The position numbers and the translations under genes are program-made. A stretch of 7,655 bases of DNA from Acidobacteriota bacterium (GTDB taxonomy: Bacteria; Acidobacteriota; Terriglobia; Terriglobales; SCQP01), in NCBI GenBank assembly GCA_021818645.1, contig JAKATS010000403.1, positions 1-7,655 on the forward strand, written 5' to 3'. The notes below the pieces were generated by a model, which was not told the origin of the DNA, made no database searches, and worked only from the letters and a program-made list of their open reading frames with translations. Below are positions 1 through 5,320 of this stretch, piece after piece; position 1 is the first letter of the stretch; each line of letters begins with the position of its first letter.

Positions 1-250
1 CGTACGGAACAATCTCGTGGTATTCACCGGCATTCCAGAATTCCTGCCCATCCGGCGCTCTCATGCAGCACAGGAACTTTCCCCCCACCCGAAAATCCAT
101 CCTGCAAACCGGCGTGGTAAAACCTTTCGGGCCCCACCACTGCATGACATACTTCGGGTCTGTCCACGCCTTCCAAACCAGTTCACGCGGGGCGTCGAAA
201 ATTCTTGTAACGGTCATCCGCTCATTTTCTTTGACCAAGCTTTTTGTCAT
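1..250 (-). CDS. AHSA1/SRPBCC-domain protein, C-terminus cut by window edge
   Basis: The 83 visible N-terminal residues match the AHSA1-like branch of the SRPBCC (START/Bet v 1-like) fold. The signature stretches are TRIFDAPRELVWKAWTDP (about residues 15-32), then MQWWGPKGFTTP and a beta-strand region with FRVGGKF. Family members run about 140-160 residues, so roughly half is missing. The fold makes a hydrophobic cavity that binds small ligands; the ligand cannot be told from sequence. I chose the ATG at 250 because GAGAGG lies 8 nt upstream (259-264). A second in-frame ATG at 217 would also give a normal family N-terminus but has a poorer ribosome site. The start lies inside the ArsR gene's 3' end, overlapping by 29 nt, so the two are expected to be translated together. 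ArsR-AHSA1 pairs are a common bacterial arrangement in which the regulator controls its neighbour. Confidence 0.9.
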   Translation of the reverse strand, partial: MTKSLVKENERMTVTRIFDAPRELVWKAWTDPKYVMQWWGPKGFTTPVCRMDFRVGGKFLCCMRAPDGQEFWNAGEYHEIVPY

Positions 251-578
251 TGCGGTTCCTCTCTTTTTTCATTTGCCTGACGACCACATCCAAATTGTCG
301 AAACGCTCTTCCCAGAATCGGCGATAGCTCATCGCCCAGTCGCTGACGGTCTTGATTGCCTCAGGCCTCAACCTGCACACGCTCTCTCTTCCGCGCTTCG
401 TCTTGATCACAATCCGCGCCCGCACCAGAAAGGCAATATGTTTTGAAATCATCTGCTGCGAGACGGCAAACGACTCGGTCAAGGCATGCACAGAAGCCGG
501 CCCATGCGAAAGCCGCTCGATCATCGCCCGGCGCGTCGGATCCGACAAAGCCGCAAAGGTGGCACCGAGTTTATCCAC
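222..578 (-). CDS. ArsR-family winged-helix transcriptional repressor
   Basis: This 118-residue protein is a small ArsR-type DNA-binding repressor of usual length. It opens with FAALSDPTRRAMIERL (residues 8-23). The helix-turn-helix follows, with the recognition helix at about 40-54 (SQQMISKHIAFLVRA), then the wing (KRGRES, 61-66) and the C-terminal WAMSYRRFWEERFDNL region (81-96), which is typical of ArsR proteins paired with AHSA1 genes. There is no CxC metal-binding motif in the recognition-helix region, so metal sensing of the classical ArsR/SmtB type is unlikely. The start is a GTG at 578. An in-frame TGA six nt upstream excludes a longer form, and the reading starts at the family's normal N-terminus. 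No Shine-Dalgarno is present; a promoter -10 box ends only 6 nt before the GTG, so the mRNA is probably leaderless. Autoregulation is inferred from the inverted repeat over the promoter. Confidence 0.92.
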   Translation of the reverse strand: MDKLGATFAALSDPTRRAMIERLSHGPASVHALTESFAVSQQMISKHIAFLVRARIVIKTKRGRESVCRLRPEAIKTVSDWAMSYRRFWEERFDNLDVVVRQMKKERNRNDKKLGQRK

Positions 579-597
579 AACTCAATGGTAGTGGATA
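572..597. promoter_or_regulatory. Putative ArsR operator: inverted repeat TATCCAC-N12-GTGGATA
   Basis: Perfect 7-bp arms at 572-578 and 591-597 flank 12 nt. One arm lies in the promoter spacer, the -10 box is in the centre, and the other arm covers the GTG start codon. A dimer bound here would block RNA polymerase directly. Arm spacing (19 bp centre to centre) is compatible with a winged-helix dimer, but binding by this ArsR protein is inferred. Confidence 0.55.
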
Positions 598-612
598 TTT
601 TATTGCTGTCAA
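579..612 (-). promoter_or_regulatory. Promoter of the ArsR-AHSA1 operon, leaderless geometry
   Basis: On the minus strand a perfect TTGACA (612-607) is followed by a 16-nt spacer and TACCAT (590-585), which matches TATAAT at four of six positions. Only 6 nt separate this -10 box from the GTG start codon, so transcription would begin at or next to the start codon. The -35 match is strong; the -10 and the start site are inferred from spacing. Confidence 0.65.
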
Positions 613-673
613 GAGGAATGCGCGGCTCATTTTCATGAAAGCCCTAGGACCGGGCCATGGCCGGCATGCGGGA

Positions 674-1309
674 TTATCGGGAAACAGAACCGGATTGCAA
701 GCGCTGCCAGGGCAGCGGCACTTTGACCCAGCCCATGCCGGCGGCCTGCGCGGCCTGAATGCCAAAGTCGGTATCCTCGAAGACCAGGCAATGTTCCGGC
801 TTTACGCCCAGCTTGCGGGCGGCCAGCAGGAACGGCTCGGGGTGGGGCTTGCTGTGGGCATAATCGCCGGCGCAGACCAGCAGGGGAAATTTTTCCGACA
901 GCCCCAGCGCCTGAAGCGACTGCAGGACCGAATCCCGCGTGCTGCCCGAGACCACGGCAAAGGGAATGCGGCCATACTGCAGCTCAATATGCTCGAGCAC
1001 CTCGGGCACGGCGGCGAGCCGGGGCAGCAGCTCGAAATACAATTCTTCCTTGCGCCGCCGCACTTCCTCCAGCGGCATGAAAAGGCCATCGAGCCGGTTC
1101 AGGCGGGCGATGATCTCGGCCACCGGCAGTCCGCCCCAGGCGTAAAACAGTTTCTCGTCGAACGAGCGGCAATTCCATTCGCCCAGCGCCTGCTTCCAGG
1201 CGATGTAATGCAGGGGCATGGAATCGGCGATGGTGCCGTCGCAGTCAAAAAGATAGGCCTGAAAATCGCCATCAGGCAGGACCAGACGAGGAGCTTGGGC
1301 AGCCATCAT
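674..1309 (-). CDS. HAD-superfamily sugar-phosphatase, YqaB/beta-phosphoglucomutase-like
   Basis: This 211-residue HAD subfamily I hydrolase has all four motifs. Motif I is DCDGT (D22 nucleophile, D24 acid/base), followed by DSMPLHYIAWKQAL at the start of the small helical cap. Motif II is VVSGST (S121), motif III is the lysine in SKPHPEPF (K154), and motif IV is EDTDFGIQAAQAAGM (E178-D179). The segment around motif IV closely resembles E. coli YqaB, a fructose-1-phosphate phosphatase, so a small phosphorylated sugar or polyol is the likely substrate; the exact one is unknown. It is a cytosolic Mg-dependent enzyme of normal length. Its first ATG (1309) overlaps the TGA of the upstream PhzF-GNAT gene in an ATGA junction, so translation is probably coupled. 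A second ATG follows directly, so the start could be one codon later. Confidence 0.93.
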   Translation of the reverse strand: MMAAQAPRLVLPDGDFQAYLFDCDGTIADSMPLHYIAWKQALGEWNCRSFDEKLFYAWGGLPVAEIIARLNRLDGLFMPLEEVRRRKEELYFELLPRLAAVPEVLEHIELQYGRIPFAVVSGSTRDSVLQSLQALGLSEKFPLLVCAGDYAHSKPHPEPFLLAARKLGVKPEHCLVFEDTDFGIQAAQAAGMGWVKVPLPWQRLQSGSVSR

Positions 1310-2580
1310 AGAGCCAGTTCAAAGTACAAAGCGCCGGGGATGGGGTTGGGACGATAGGGGGGAATTTCCACAAAGCCCATCCGGCGATACAGGGCGATCG
1401 CCGTATCCATCCGCGGCACGGTATCGAGGCGCAGGCGGGTGTAAGAACGCCGGCGCGCTTCTTTCAGAATCTCATGCATCAGCGCGCGGCCCAAGCCCAA
1501 ACCGCGAAATTCCGGCCGCAGGTACAGCCGCTTGATTTCTCCGATGCCCTCCTGCAAAGCCTGCAGGGCCACGCAGCCGGCCCAGCGGTGGTCATGGCGC
1601 AGCAGCAGGAGAGCTCCGCCCGGCGCGGCATAACTGCCGGGGAGCGCGGCCAGCTCGCGGTCGAAGTTCTGAAAACAGAGGCTGAAGTTGAGCGAGCGGG
1701 CGTATTCCTCAAACAGCTCGCGCGCCGCGGCCAGTTCGGAAGGCGCGAGCGCCGGCCGGCAGACCGGGACATCGGCCTCAACCGCGGCGGAGGCCTCCAG
1801 CTCGCCCCGCAGGACGGTGACGGCCTGGCCGGTCATCTCGATGCGATCGCCGCGCAGGCGCAGGCGCATTTCTCCGCCGCGCGCGGAGGCCTGGTAAGCG
1901 CGGATTTCATGCTTCCCCAGCCGCGCCTGCCAGTAGGGGCCGAGCACGCAATGGGCCGAGCCGGTGACCGGGTCTTCGTTGATGCCCACGCGCGGCGCAA
2001 AAAAGCGGGAAACAATGTCGTAGCGATCGCTGCCGCTGCGGCTGGTCAGGATGACGCCGCGCGCCGGGGCCGCCAGCAGCGCCGCGAAATCGGGCCGCGC
2101 CTGGCGCACCGCGGATTCATCCGCAACTTCCACCAGAACATCAAAACGCGACTGATGCACCGCGACCGGCTCAACCCCCAGAGCCGAAATCAAACCCGGC
2201 GGCGGGGTTATCGGCTGCGAGGCCAGGGCGGGGAAATCGAGGGTGATGCCGTTTGCGGCGGGCGCGGCGGTGAGCCGGCCGCTGCGCGAATAAAAATGTA
2301 TGGGCGCGCCGGCCGCAGCGAGCTGCCGTTCCCAGAGCGCGTGCGCGGAGGCCAGCGAGGCGTGGCCGCAGAGATCCACTTCCTGACCCGGCGTGAACCA
2401 GCGCAGAATGTAGCCGTCATCGGAGGGTTCGATAAAAGCCGTCTCCGAGAGGTTCATCTCCCGCGCCACGGCCAGCCGCCACTCGCTGGAGCGGGGCGCA
2501 TCGAGAAAACAGACCGCGGCGGGATTGCCGGCAAAGGGCCGCGCGGTGAAGGCATCAATTTGTAAAATCAATAAACCCAT
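1306..2580 (-). CDS. PhzF-family isomerase fused to a GNAT acetyltransferase
   Basis: The 424-residue product has two domains. Residues 1 to about 270 are a PhzF/diaminopimelate-epimerase-like fold: IDAFTARPFAGNPAAV at 8-23, the catalytic glutamate in LSETAF (E46), CGHASLA at 71-77, and the second-lobe motif GINEDPVTGSAH (199-210). This fold performs isomerisation by proton transfer. Residues about 285-424 are a GNAT N-acetyltransferase: LYLRPEFRGLGLGRAL with the acetyl-CoA pyrophosphate loop RGLGLG at 359-364, and the closing YRRMGFVEIPPY at 398-409. Both domains look complete and active-site residues are kept, so this is a fusion, not a frameshift artefact. Substrates are unknown; one protein may isomerise and acetylate related small metabolites. 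The ATG at 2580 gives the normal PhzF start. There is no Shine-Dalgarno; TAAAAT lies 12 nt upstream (2598-2593). The gene runs into the HAD phosphatase through ATGA. Confidence 0.93.
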   Translation of the reverse strand: MGLLILQIDAFTARPFAGNPAAVCFLDAPRSSEWRLAVAREMNLSETAFIEPSDDGYILRWFTPGQEVDLCGHASLASAHALWERQLAAAGAPIHFYSRSGRLTAAPAANGITLDFPALASQPITPPPGLISALGVEPVAVHQSRFDVLVEVADESAVRQARPDFAALLAAPARGVILTSRSGSDRYDIVSRFFAPRVGINEDPVTGSAHCVLGPYWQARLGKHEIRAYQASARGGEMRLRLRGDRIEMTGQAVTVLRGELEASAAVEADVPVCRPALAPSELAAARELFEEYARSLNFSLCFQNFDRELAALPGSYAAPGGALLLLRHDHRWAGCVALQALQEGIGEIKRLYLRPEFRGLGLGRALMHEILKEARRRSYTRLRLDTVPRMDTAIALYRRMGFVEIPPYRPNPIPGALYFELAL

Positions 2581-2592
2581 GGATGAAGCAGG

Positions 2593-2598
2593 ATTTTA
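2593..2598 (-). promoter_or_regulatory. Possible -10 box of the PhzF-GNAT/phosphatase operon
   Basis: TAAAAT (five of six to TATAAT) on the minus strand ends 12 nt before the ATG. No convincing -35 box lies 16-18 nt further upstream. It is offered because the start codon lacks a Shine-Dalgarno sequence and the preceding gene ends 94 nt away. Confidence 0.3.
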
Positions 2599-2635
2599 TT
2601 TTCAGATATTGACGGAAAAATCCAGCAGCCAAGCG

Positions 2636-2670
2636 GCATTCAATCCAACAACGTGAAATCATTTGAATGC
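2636..2670 (-). terminator. Inverted repeat after the Amt gene, possible transcript-end hairpin
   Basis: Perfect 8-bp arms GCATTCAA (2636-2643) and TTGAATGC (2663-2670) with a 19-nt loop begin 4 nt after the Amt stop codon. The stem is only moderately GC-rich, the loop is long, and the nearest T-run on this strand (ATTTTT) is about 15 nt beyond. It is therefore a weak terminator candidate and could instead be a regulatory site for the downstream operon. Confidence 0.3.
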
Positions 2671-2674
2671 AGCC

Positions 2675-3997
2675 TTAATCTTCGCCAAAGCCGGCGGCTT
2701 CGGGATAGGCGCTGCCGCCCAGCTCATGCAAATCCAGGCCCTGTGCTTCCGCTTCCGGGCTGACGCGGGGAGGGATGAAGCGGCCCAGCAGCCAGAAGCA
2801 GCCATAGGCCAAAGGCAACAGGGCGCCCAGCCAACTGGCAACGCCCAGCCATTGCGCGGCGAGCTGGCCATGACCGCCGTGCAAGGGAAGGCCCAGGCCG
2901 TTGATCAAGCCGCCGGGAAACCAGCCGGGGCTCAGCCGCGCGGCCACGCCCAGGGCCAGCGCGCCCCAGATGCCGCCCAGTCCCTGAGCCGCGATCACGC
3001 CCGAAGGATCGTCCACCCGGGCATGCAGTTCGAGCGCCTGAATAGCGTAAAAGGCGAGCGCGCCGGCGGCCACGCCGATGATCAATGCCGCTGCGGGATG
3101 CAGCCAGGGCGCGCCGGCCGAGACCGCGGCCAGTCCCGCCATCCAGGCATTGGCGGCGATCGAGGCATCGGGGCGGCCAAAGACGCGGGCGCTCAGCCCC
3201 AGCGCCGTCAGCCAGGCGGCGGCGCCGCCGAGCCAGGTATTGACGGCAATGCGGGGCACCAGGGCGGCGGGTACATGCCAGATCGCCAGGGCGGTAAAGG
3301 CGTTCCAGCCCAGCATGCCCACTCCGGCCAGGGCTGCGCCTGCCAGAATGAAGACGGTGTTGTGGCCGGGCAAGGCCTGCGGCTGGCCCTGACGATTATA
3401 TTTATTGCGCCGCGGCCCCAGCCGCCAGGCCAGCGCCAGGGCGCAGACCGCGCCGGTGGCCTGCACGGCGAGTGCGCCGGAGGCATCGAGCGTGCCATGG
3501 CCCCACTGATTCAACTGGCCCAGCCCGGCCAGCCAGCCGCCGGCCCACAGCCAATGAAAGCCGAGCGGGAAAATCAAGCCGCCGATGAGCAGGCTTCCGC
3601 AAGTGAGCGAGGCCAGGCGCCAGCGCTCGGCGGCCGCGCCGAGGGCCAGCATCGCCGCCCAGCCGGCGCCGATCATGCCGGCCAGCACCCACCAGCCGGC
3701 GTTCGCGCCCAGCCAGCCCGGCTGATTCATTCCCGCGCCCAAAAGCGGCGCGGCGCCGATCAGGTTCCAGAATTTGTCGTGTATCGTGATGCCGTGGCTG
3801 GCCGCCCACGGCAGTCCTGCCCATTTACAGCCCACCGCCCAGAACGCCAGCGCCGCAAGGCTGAAGGCCAGCCAGCAGGAAAGCAAGGTATGAGCGGCAT
3901 TGCGCCCGCGCCCCAGCCCGGTCAACAGCAGCGACACGCCCCAGGGCGCCAGCAGGGAAAGGCAGGCCAGACCCAGCCAGGTGGATGATTGCGGCAT
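2675..3997 (-). CDS. Divergent ammonium-transporter (Amt/MEP) family membrane protein
   Basis: The 440-residue protein is of normal Amt length, with about eleven hydrophobic segments. Family landmarks are LGRGRNAAH after helix 1, the AER motif (A123-R125), FHWLWAGGWLAG (W151, matching W148 of E. coli AmtB), GTLDASG (D171, matching D160), GWNAFT (230-235), VDDPSGV (328-334), and the C-terminal GLDLHELGGSAYP (420-432), which matches the GlnK-contacting tail. The pore is unusual. By ungapped alignment on these motifs, both twin-His residues (H168 and H318) are Gln (Q179 and Q338, both CAG), the F215 gate is Trp (W231), F107 falls on Gly (G110), and S219 is Thr (T235). Ordinary ammonium conduction is therefore doubtful; it could carry another substrate, act as a sensor, or leak. 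The start at 3997 is the first ATG after an in-frame TGA and gives a normal helix 1 without a signal peptide. No glnK/glnB gene is adjacent in the window. Confidence 0.9.
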   Translation of the reverse strand: MPQSSTWLGLACLSLLAPWGVSLLLTGLGRGRNAAHTLLSCWLAFSLAALAFWAVGCKWAGLPWAASHGITIHDKFWNLIGAAPLLGAGMNQPGWLGANAGWWVLAGMIGAGWAAMLALGAAAERWRLASLTCGSLLIGGLIFPLGFHWLWAGGWLAGLGQLNQWGHGTLDASGALAVQATGAVCALALAWRLGPRRNKYNRQGQPQALPGHNTVFILAGAALAGVGMLGWNAFTALAIWHVPAALVPRIAVNTWLGGAAAWLTALGLSARVFGRPDASIAANAWMAGLAAVSAGAPWLHPAAALIIGVAAGALAFYAIQALELHARVDDPSGVIAAQGLGGIWGALALGVAARLSPGWFPGGLINGLGLPLHGGHGQLAAQWLGVASWLGALLPLAYGCFWLLGRFIPPRVSPEAEAQGLDLHELGGSAYPEAAGFGED

Positions 3998-4093
3998 ACA
4001 TCAGGATAAGACGAAGATGCTTTGGACGGAGGCGGCGGGACGCGGGCAGGCGATTCATTATTTTTCTTTACGCCAATGAAAATACTGATGGCT

Positions 4094-4732
4094 TTAATCC
4101 TTAAAAGGCGCCCGGGTGATGCCGTCGCAGATATTGGGTTCATGAAAACCGGGTACATAACGGTCGCCGATATCGCGCAAAAAATTCCGGGCGGCGGCGC
4201 GCGGATATTTTCCGGCAACACGCGCGCAGGAGGCGACAAACTTTTTTTTGAAGGCCAGCCGGGGATGGGCGGCCAGAACTTCGCGCATTGCACTGGCGGG
4301 AATGATGCGCAAACCATCGCCCAACACGTCCGCCCCCGCGCCATCCGCCACCAGGCGTATAGAAGGCGGCTGAAATTCGGCGATGGGCAGCGGGTGCATG
4401 GCGATACCATTCCAGACCTGACGGGTCTTACCGGCGGAATAGCCATGGGAAGCCAGGATTTGTTTAGCCGCCTGCGCGCCCTGAAGTTCAAAAGGCAGCG
4501 GGCCCATGTAGTGGCTGGTCAGGCCCAGATCGTGGAAAATGCAGGCTAAAAAGAGAACTTCAGCGTCATATTTCCAGCCGCGGGCCCGGCCTTGCAGCGC
4601 GCCGAAGTAAAATGTGCGCCAACAATGCTGCAAAAGCTAGGGTTCATAACGATCCTGAGCCAGCTTCAAGGCCAGTTGAGCCATACGGGTATCGGGAACG
4701 GGGATGCCCGCCACGCTGGTTTTCGCATTCAT
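4094..4732 (-). pseudogene. HD-domain hydrolase (cyanamide-hydratase-like family), interrupted by in-frame TAG
   Basis: Read from ATG 4732 the frame gives 31 residues (start MNAKTSVAGIPVPDTRMAQL), a TAG at 4639-4637, and then 180 codons without interruption to TAA at 4094. Both halves belong to one family: GIPVPDT plus a short helix is the usual N-terminus, and LLQHCWRTFYFGALQG continues it. The HD metal site is complete after the stop: H36, H67-D68 (IFHDLGLT), H113 (AMHPLP) and D135 (GADVLGDG), numbering through the stop. The later RVAGKYP and FLRDIGDRYVPGFHEP are family-typical. The members I recall are metal-dependent hydrolases of about 200-215 residues, so the read-through length (212) is right. 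A product could restart at TTG 4633, two codons after the TAG, keeping every metal ligand but losing the first helix. Alternatives are a recent amber mutation, a sequencing error or suppression. Upstream, TAAAAT (4744-4739) ends 6 nt before the ATG, and there is no Shine-Dalgarno. Confidence 0.8.
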
Positions 4733-4738
4733 GCCGGG

Positions 4739-4744
4739 ATTTTA
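4739..4744 (-). promoter_or_regulatory. Possible -10 box of the HD gene, leaderless spacing
   Basis: TAAAAT on the minus strand is followed by exactly 6 nt (CCCGGC) and ATG, the same spacing as at the ArsR gene. The -35 region is weak (GTGAAT, 16 nt upstream). It sits in the 37-nt gap between two divergent start codons. Confidence 0.35.
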
Positions 4745-4769
4745 ACAAAGTACGTTGGAGATTCACGGT

Positions 4770-4946
4770 ATGATGGCCAGCATGAAGGGACTGAGTATTT
4801 TTCTCGCCGTTGCAGGCTGGCTGCTCATGCTGACGGCGCTGATGGTCCTGCAGCGGCCGGCGCAGGCTGCTTTTGTGGCCGCGGGATCGGTCCTGATCGT
4901 GGTGGGAATCAGCGGCCTATTGTGGCGGCACAGACAGAATTCATGA
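4770..4946 (+). CDS. Small two-helix membrane protein, function unknown
   Basis: The 58-residue product has a short N-terminus (MMASMKG) and two hydrophobic helices, at about 8-27 (LSIFLAVAGWLLMLTALMVL) and 34-53 (AFVAAGSVLIVVGISGLLW). They are joined by a short polar turn (QRPAQA), and the tail is basic (RHRQNS). Positive charge at the tail suggests both ends face the cytoplasm, as a helical hairpin. I do not recognise a family. The ATG at 4770 is preferred over the upstream TTG at 4755 because GGAG (4757-4760) lies 9 nt before it; ATG codons at 4773 and 4782 are also possible. It is transcribed away from the HD gene, with 37 nt between the two start codons, so their promoters must overlap each other or the neighbouring coding sequence. 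Conservation of this small reading frame is the main uncertainty. Confidence 0.6.
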   Translation: MMASMKGLSIFLAVAGWLLMLTALMVLQRPAQAAFVAAGSVLIVVGISGLLWRHRQNS

Positions 4947-4985
4947 TCCCAAATCCATGATCTCTTCCCGAAAAAGCTGCCTTTT

Positions 4986-4996
4986 ATTTGTCACCC
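4986..4996 (-). repeat. GGTGACAAAT repeat, copy 1 (inverted)
   Basis: ATTTGTCACCC on the plus strand reads GGGTGACAAAT on the minus strand. It is a perfect 10-bp inverted match to copy 2 at 5030-5039, with 33 nt between this copy and that one, so the two could also pair as a long-loop stem. Confidence 0.6.
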
Positions 4997-5029
4997 GTTT
5001 TGTAAGTCTAATTTTATCAATAGCTTAAT

Positions 5030-5046
5030 GGTGACAAATGAATTTT
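5030..5046 (+). repeat. GGTGACAAAT repeat, copy 2 (direct)
   Basis: GGTGACAAATGAATTTT differs at one position (G or C at the eleventh base) from copy 3, giving a 17-nt direct repeat. Confidence 0.65.
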
Positions 5047-5171
5047 CGAACCGGAAACGGCAGATTCTGAAAAAATAAATGCTTTCTTTTCAATTACTTA
5101 TAAAAATTCTGGCCACAGCAATCGCCGGGCAAGAATTCCCATAAACCTTTTATTTATAGATAGATAGAATG

Positions 5172-5188
5172 GGTGACAAATCAATTTT
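5172..5188 (+). repeat. GGTGACAAAT repeat, copy 3 (direct)
   Basis: GGTGACAAATCAATTTT is preceded by one more G, as in copy 1. It lies 142 nt downstream of copy 2 and directly next to the 5189-5212 inverted repeat. Confidence 0.65.
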
Positions 5189-5212
5189 ATCGAGCCCGCT
5201 CCAAGGCTCGAT
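5189..5212. repeat. Perfect 8-bp inverted repeat ATCGAGCC-N8-GGCTCGAT
   Basis: Arms at 5189-5196 and 5205-5212 flank the loop CGCTCCAA. The stem is stable enough to form in RNA or single-stranded DNA. There is no T-run after it on the plus strand. On the minus strand the sequence after it (AAAATTGATTTG) is A/T-rich but starts with A. It may be an operator or a structured leader element. Confidence 0.5.
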
Positions 5213-5270
5213 TCCGGTCATTCCAACCCCACGGATCCAATATGTTCGGTACCCTCCCCGTTTAGGGGAA

Positions 5271-5312
5271 TTGACATTGCCCGGACATAAGTCTCAGATG
5301 GCAGGCGGAGGG
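5271..5312 (+). promoter_or_regulatory. Candidate promoter -35 box and ribosome site of the ATPase gene
   Basis: A perfect TTGACA (5271-5276) is followed 17 nt later by a poor -10 (TCAGAT, 5294-5299, three of six). The ribosome site GGAGGG (5307-5312) lies 8 nt before the ATG at 5321 and is the best Shine-Dalgarno in the window; it decides the start codon. A 5-bp hairpin TCCCC-GTTTA-GGGGA (5255-5269) abuts the -35 box. Confidence 0.45.
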
Positions 5313-5320
5313 TGATAGCC

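Larger units (their letters stand above)
4947..5320. other. 374-nt AT-rich non-coding region upstream of the ATPase gene
   Basis: No convincing gene is seen here on either strand. Base composition changes sharply: about 4960-5190 is A/T-rich with many T- and A-runs, while flanking genes are strongly GC-rich. It holds three copies of GGTGACAAAT, a TAGA triplet repeat (5157-5168), a perfect 8-bp inverted repeat (5189-5212), a small TCCCC/GGGGA hairpin (5255-5269) and a promoter-like TTGACA just before the ATPase. This is the kind of region where an origin-like, regulatory or integration-scar function could lie, but none is proven. Confidence 0.7.

Noticed and set aside
650..664. GC palindrome after the phosphatase stop, considered as a terminator
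   Set aside because: GGCCATGGCC is palindromic, but the stem is too short with no room for a normal loop, and no T-run follows on the minus strand.
1474..2565. Long plus-strand open frame opposite the PhzF-GNAT gene
   Set aside because: It is antisense to a gene with clear motifs; the product is rich in Arg, Gly and Gln with no recognisable domain, as expected for a shadow in GC-rich DNA.
2663..3988. 441-codon plus-strand open frame opposite the Amt gene
   Set aside because: The product is low-complexity Gln/Gly/Ala/Arg/Pro sequence without motifs, while the minus strand encodes an obvious multi-helix transporter. It is the complement of hydrophobic GC-rich codons.
3825..4058. Upstream minus-strand frame starting MNRLPASRRLRPKHLRL before the Amt start, as a frameshifted N-terminal extension
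   Set aside because: The Amt frame from ATG 3997 already has a complete first helix and typical N-terminus; the extension is basic and adds nothing family-like.
4942..4962. Two copies of CATGATC 14 nt apart after the small membrane gene
   Set aside because: Seven bases twice in a short span is weak, and no further copies or symmetry were seen.
4957..5028. 23-residue open frame beginning MISSRKSC
   Set aside because: It has no ribosome site, is short, lies in AT-rich sequence overlapping the first repeat, and resembles chance.
5190..5232. Possible tRNA 3' end (GGCTCGATTCC followed by CCAACCCCA) as an integration site
   Set aside because: The GGCTCGATT resembles a T-arm, but the five-base stem does not pair, and no D-arm, anticodon arm or acceptor partner is found upstream.
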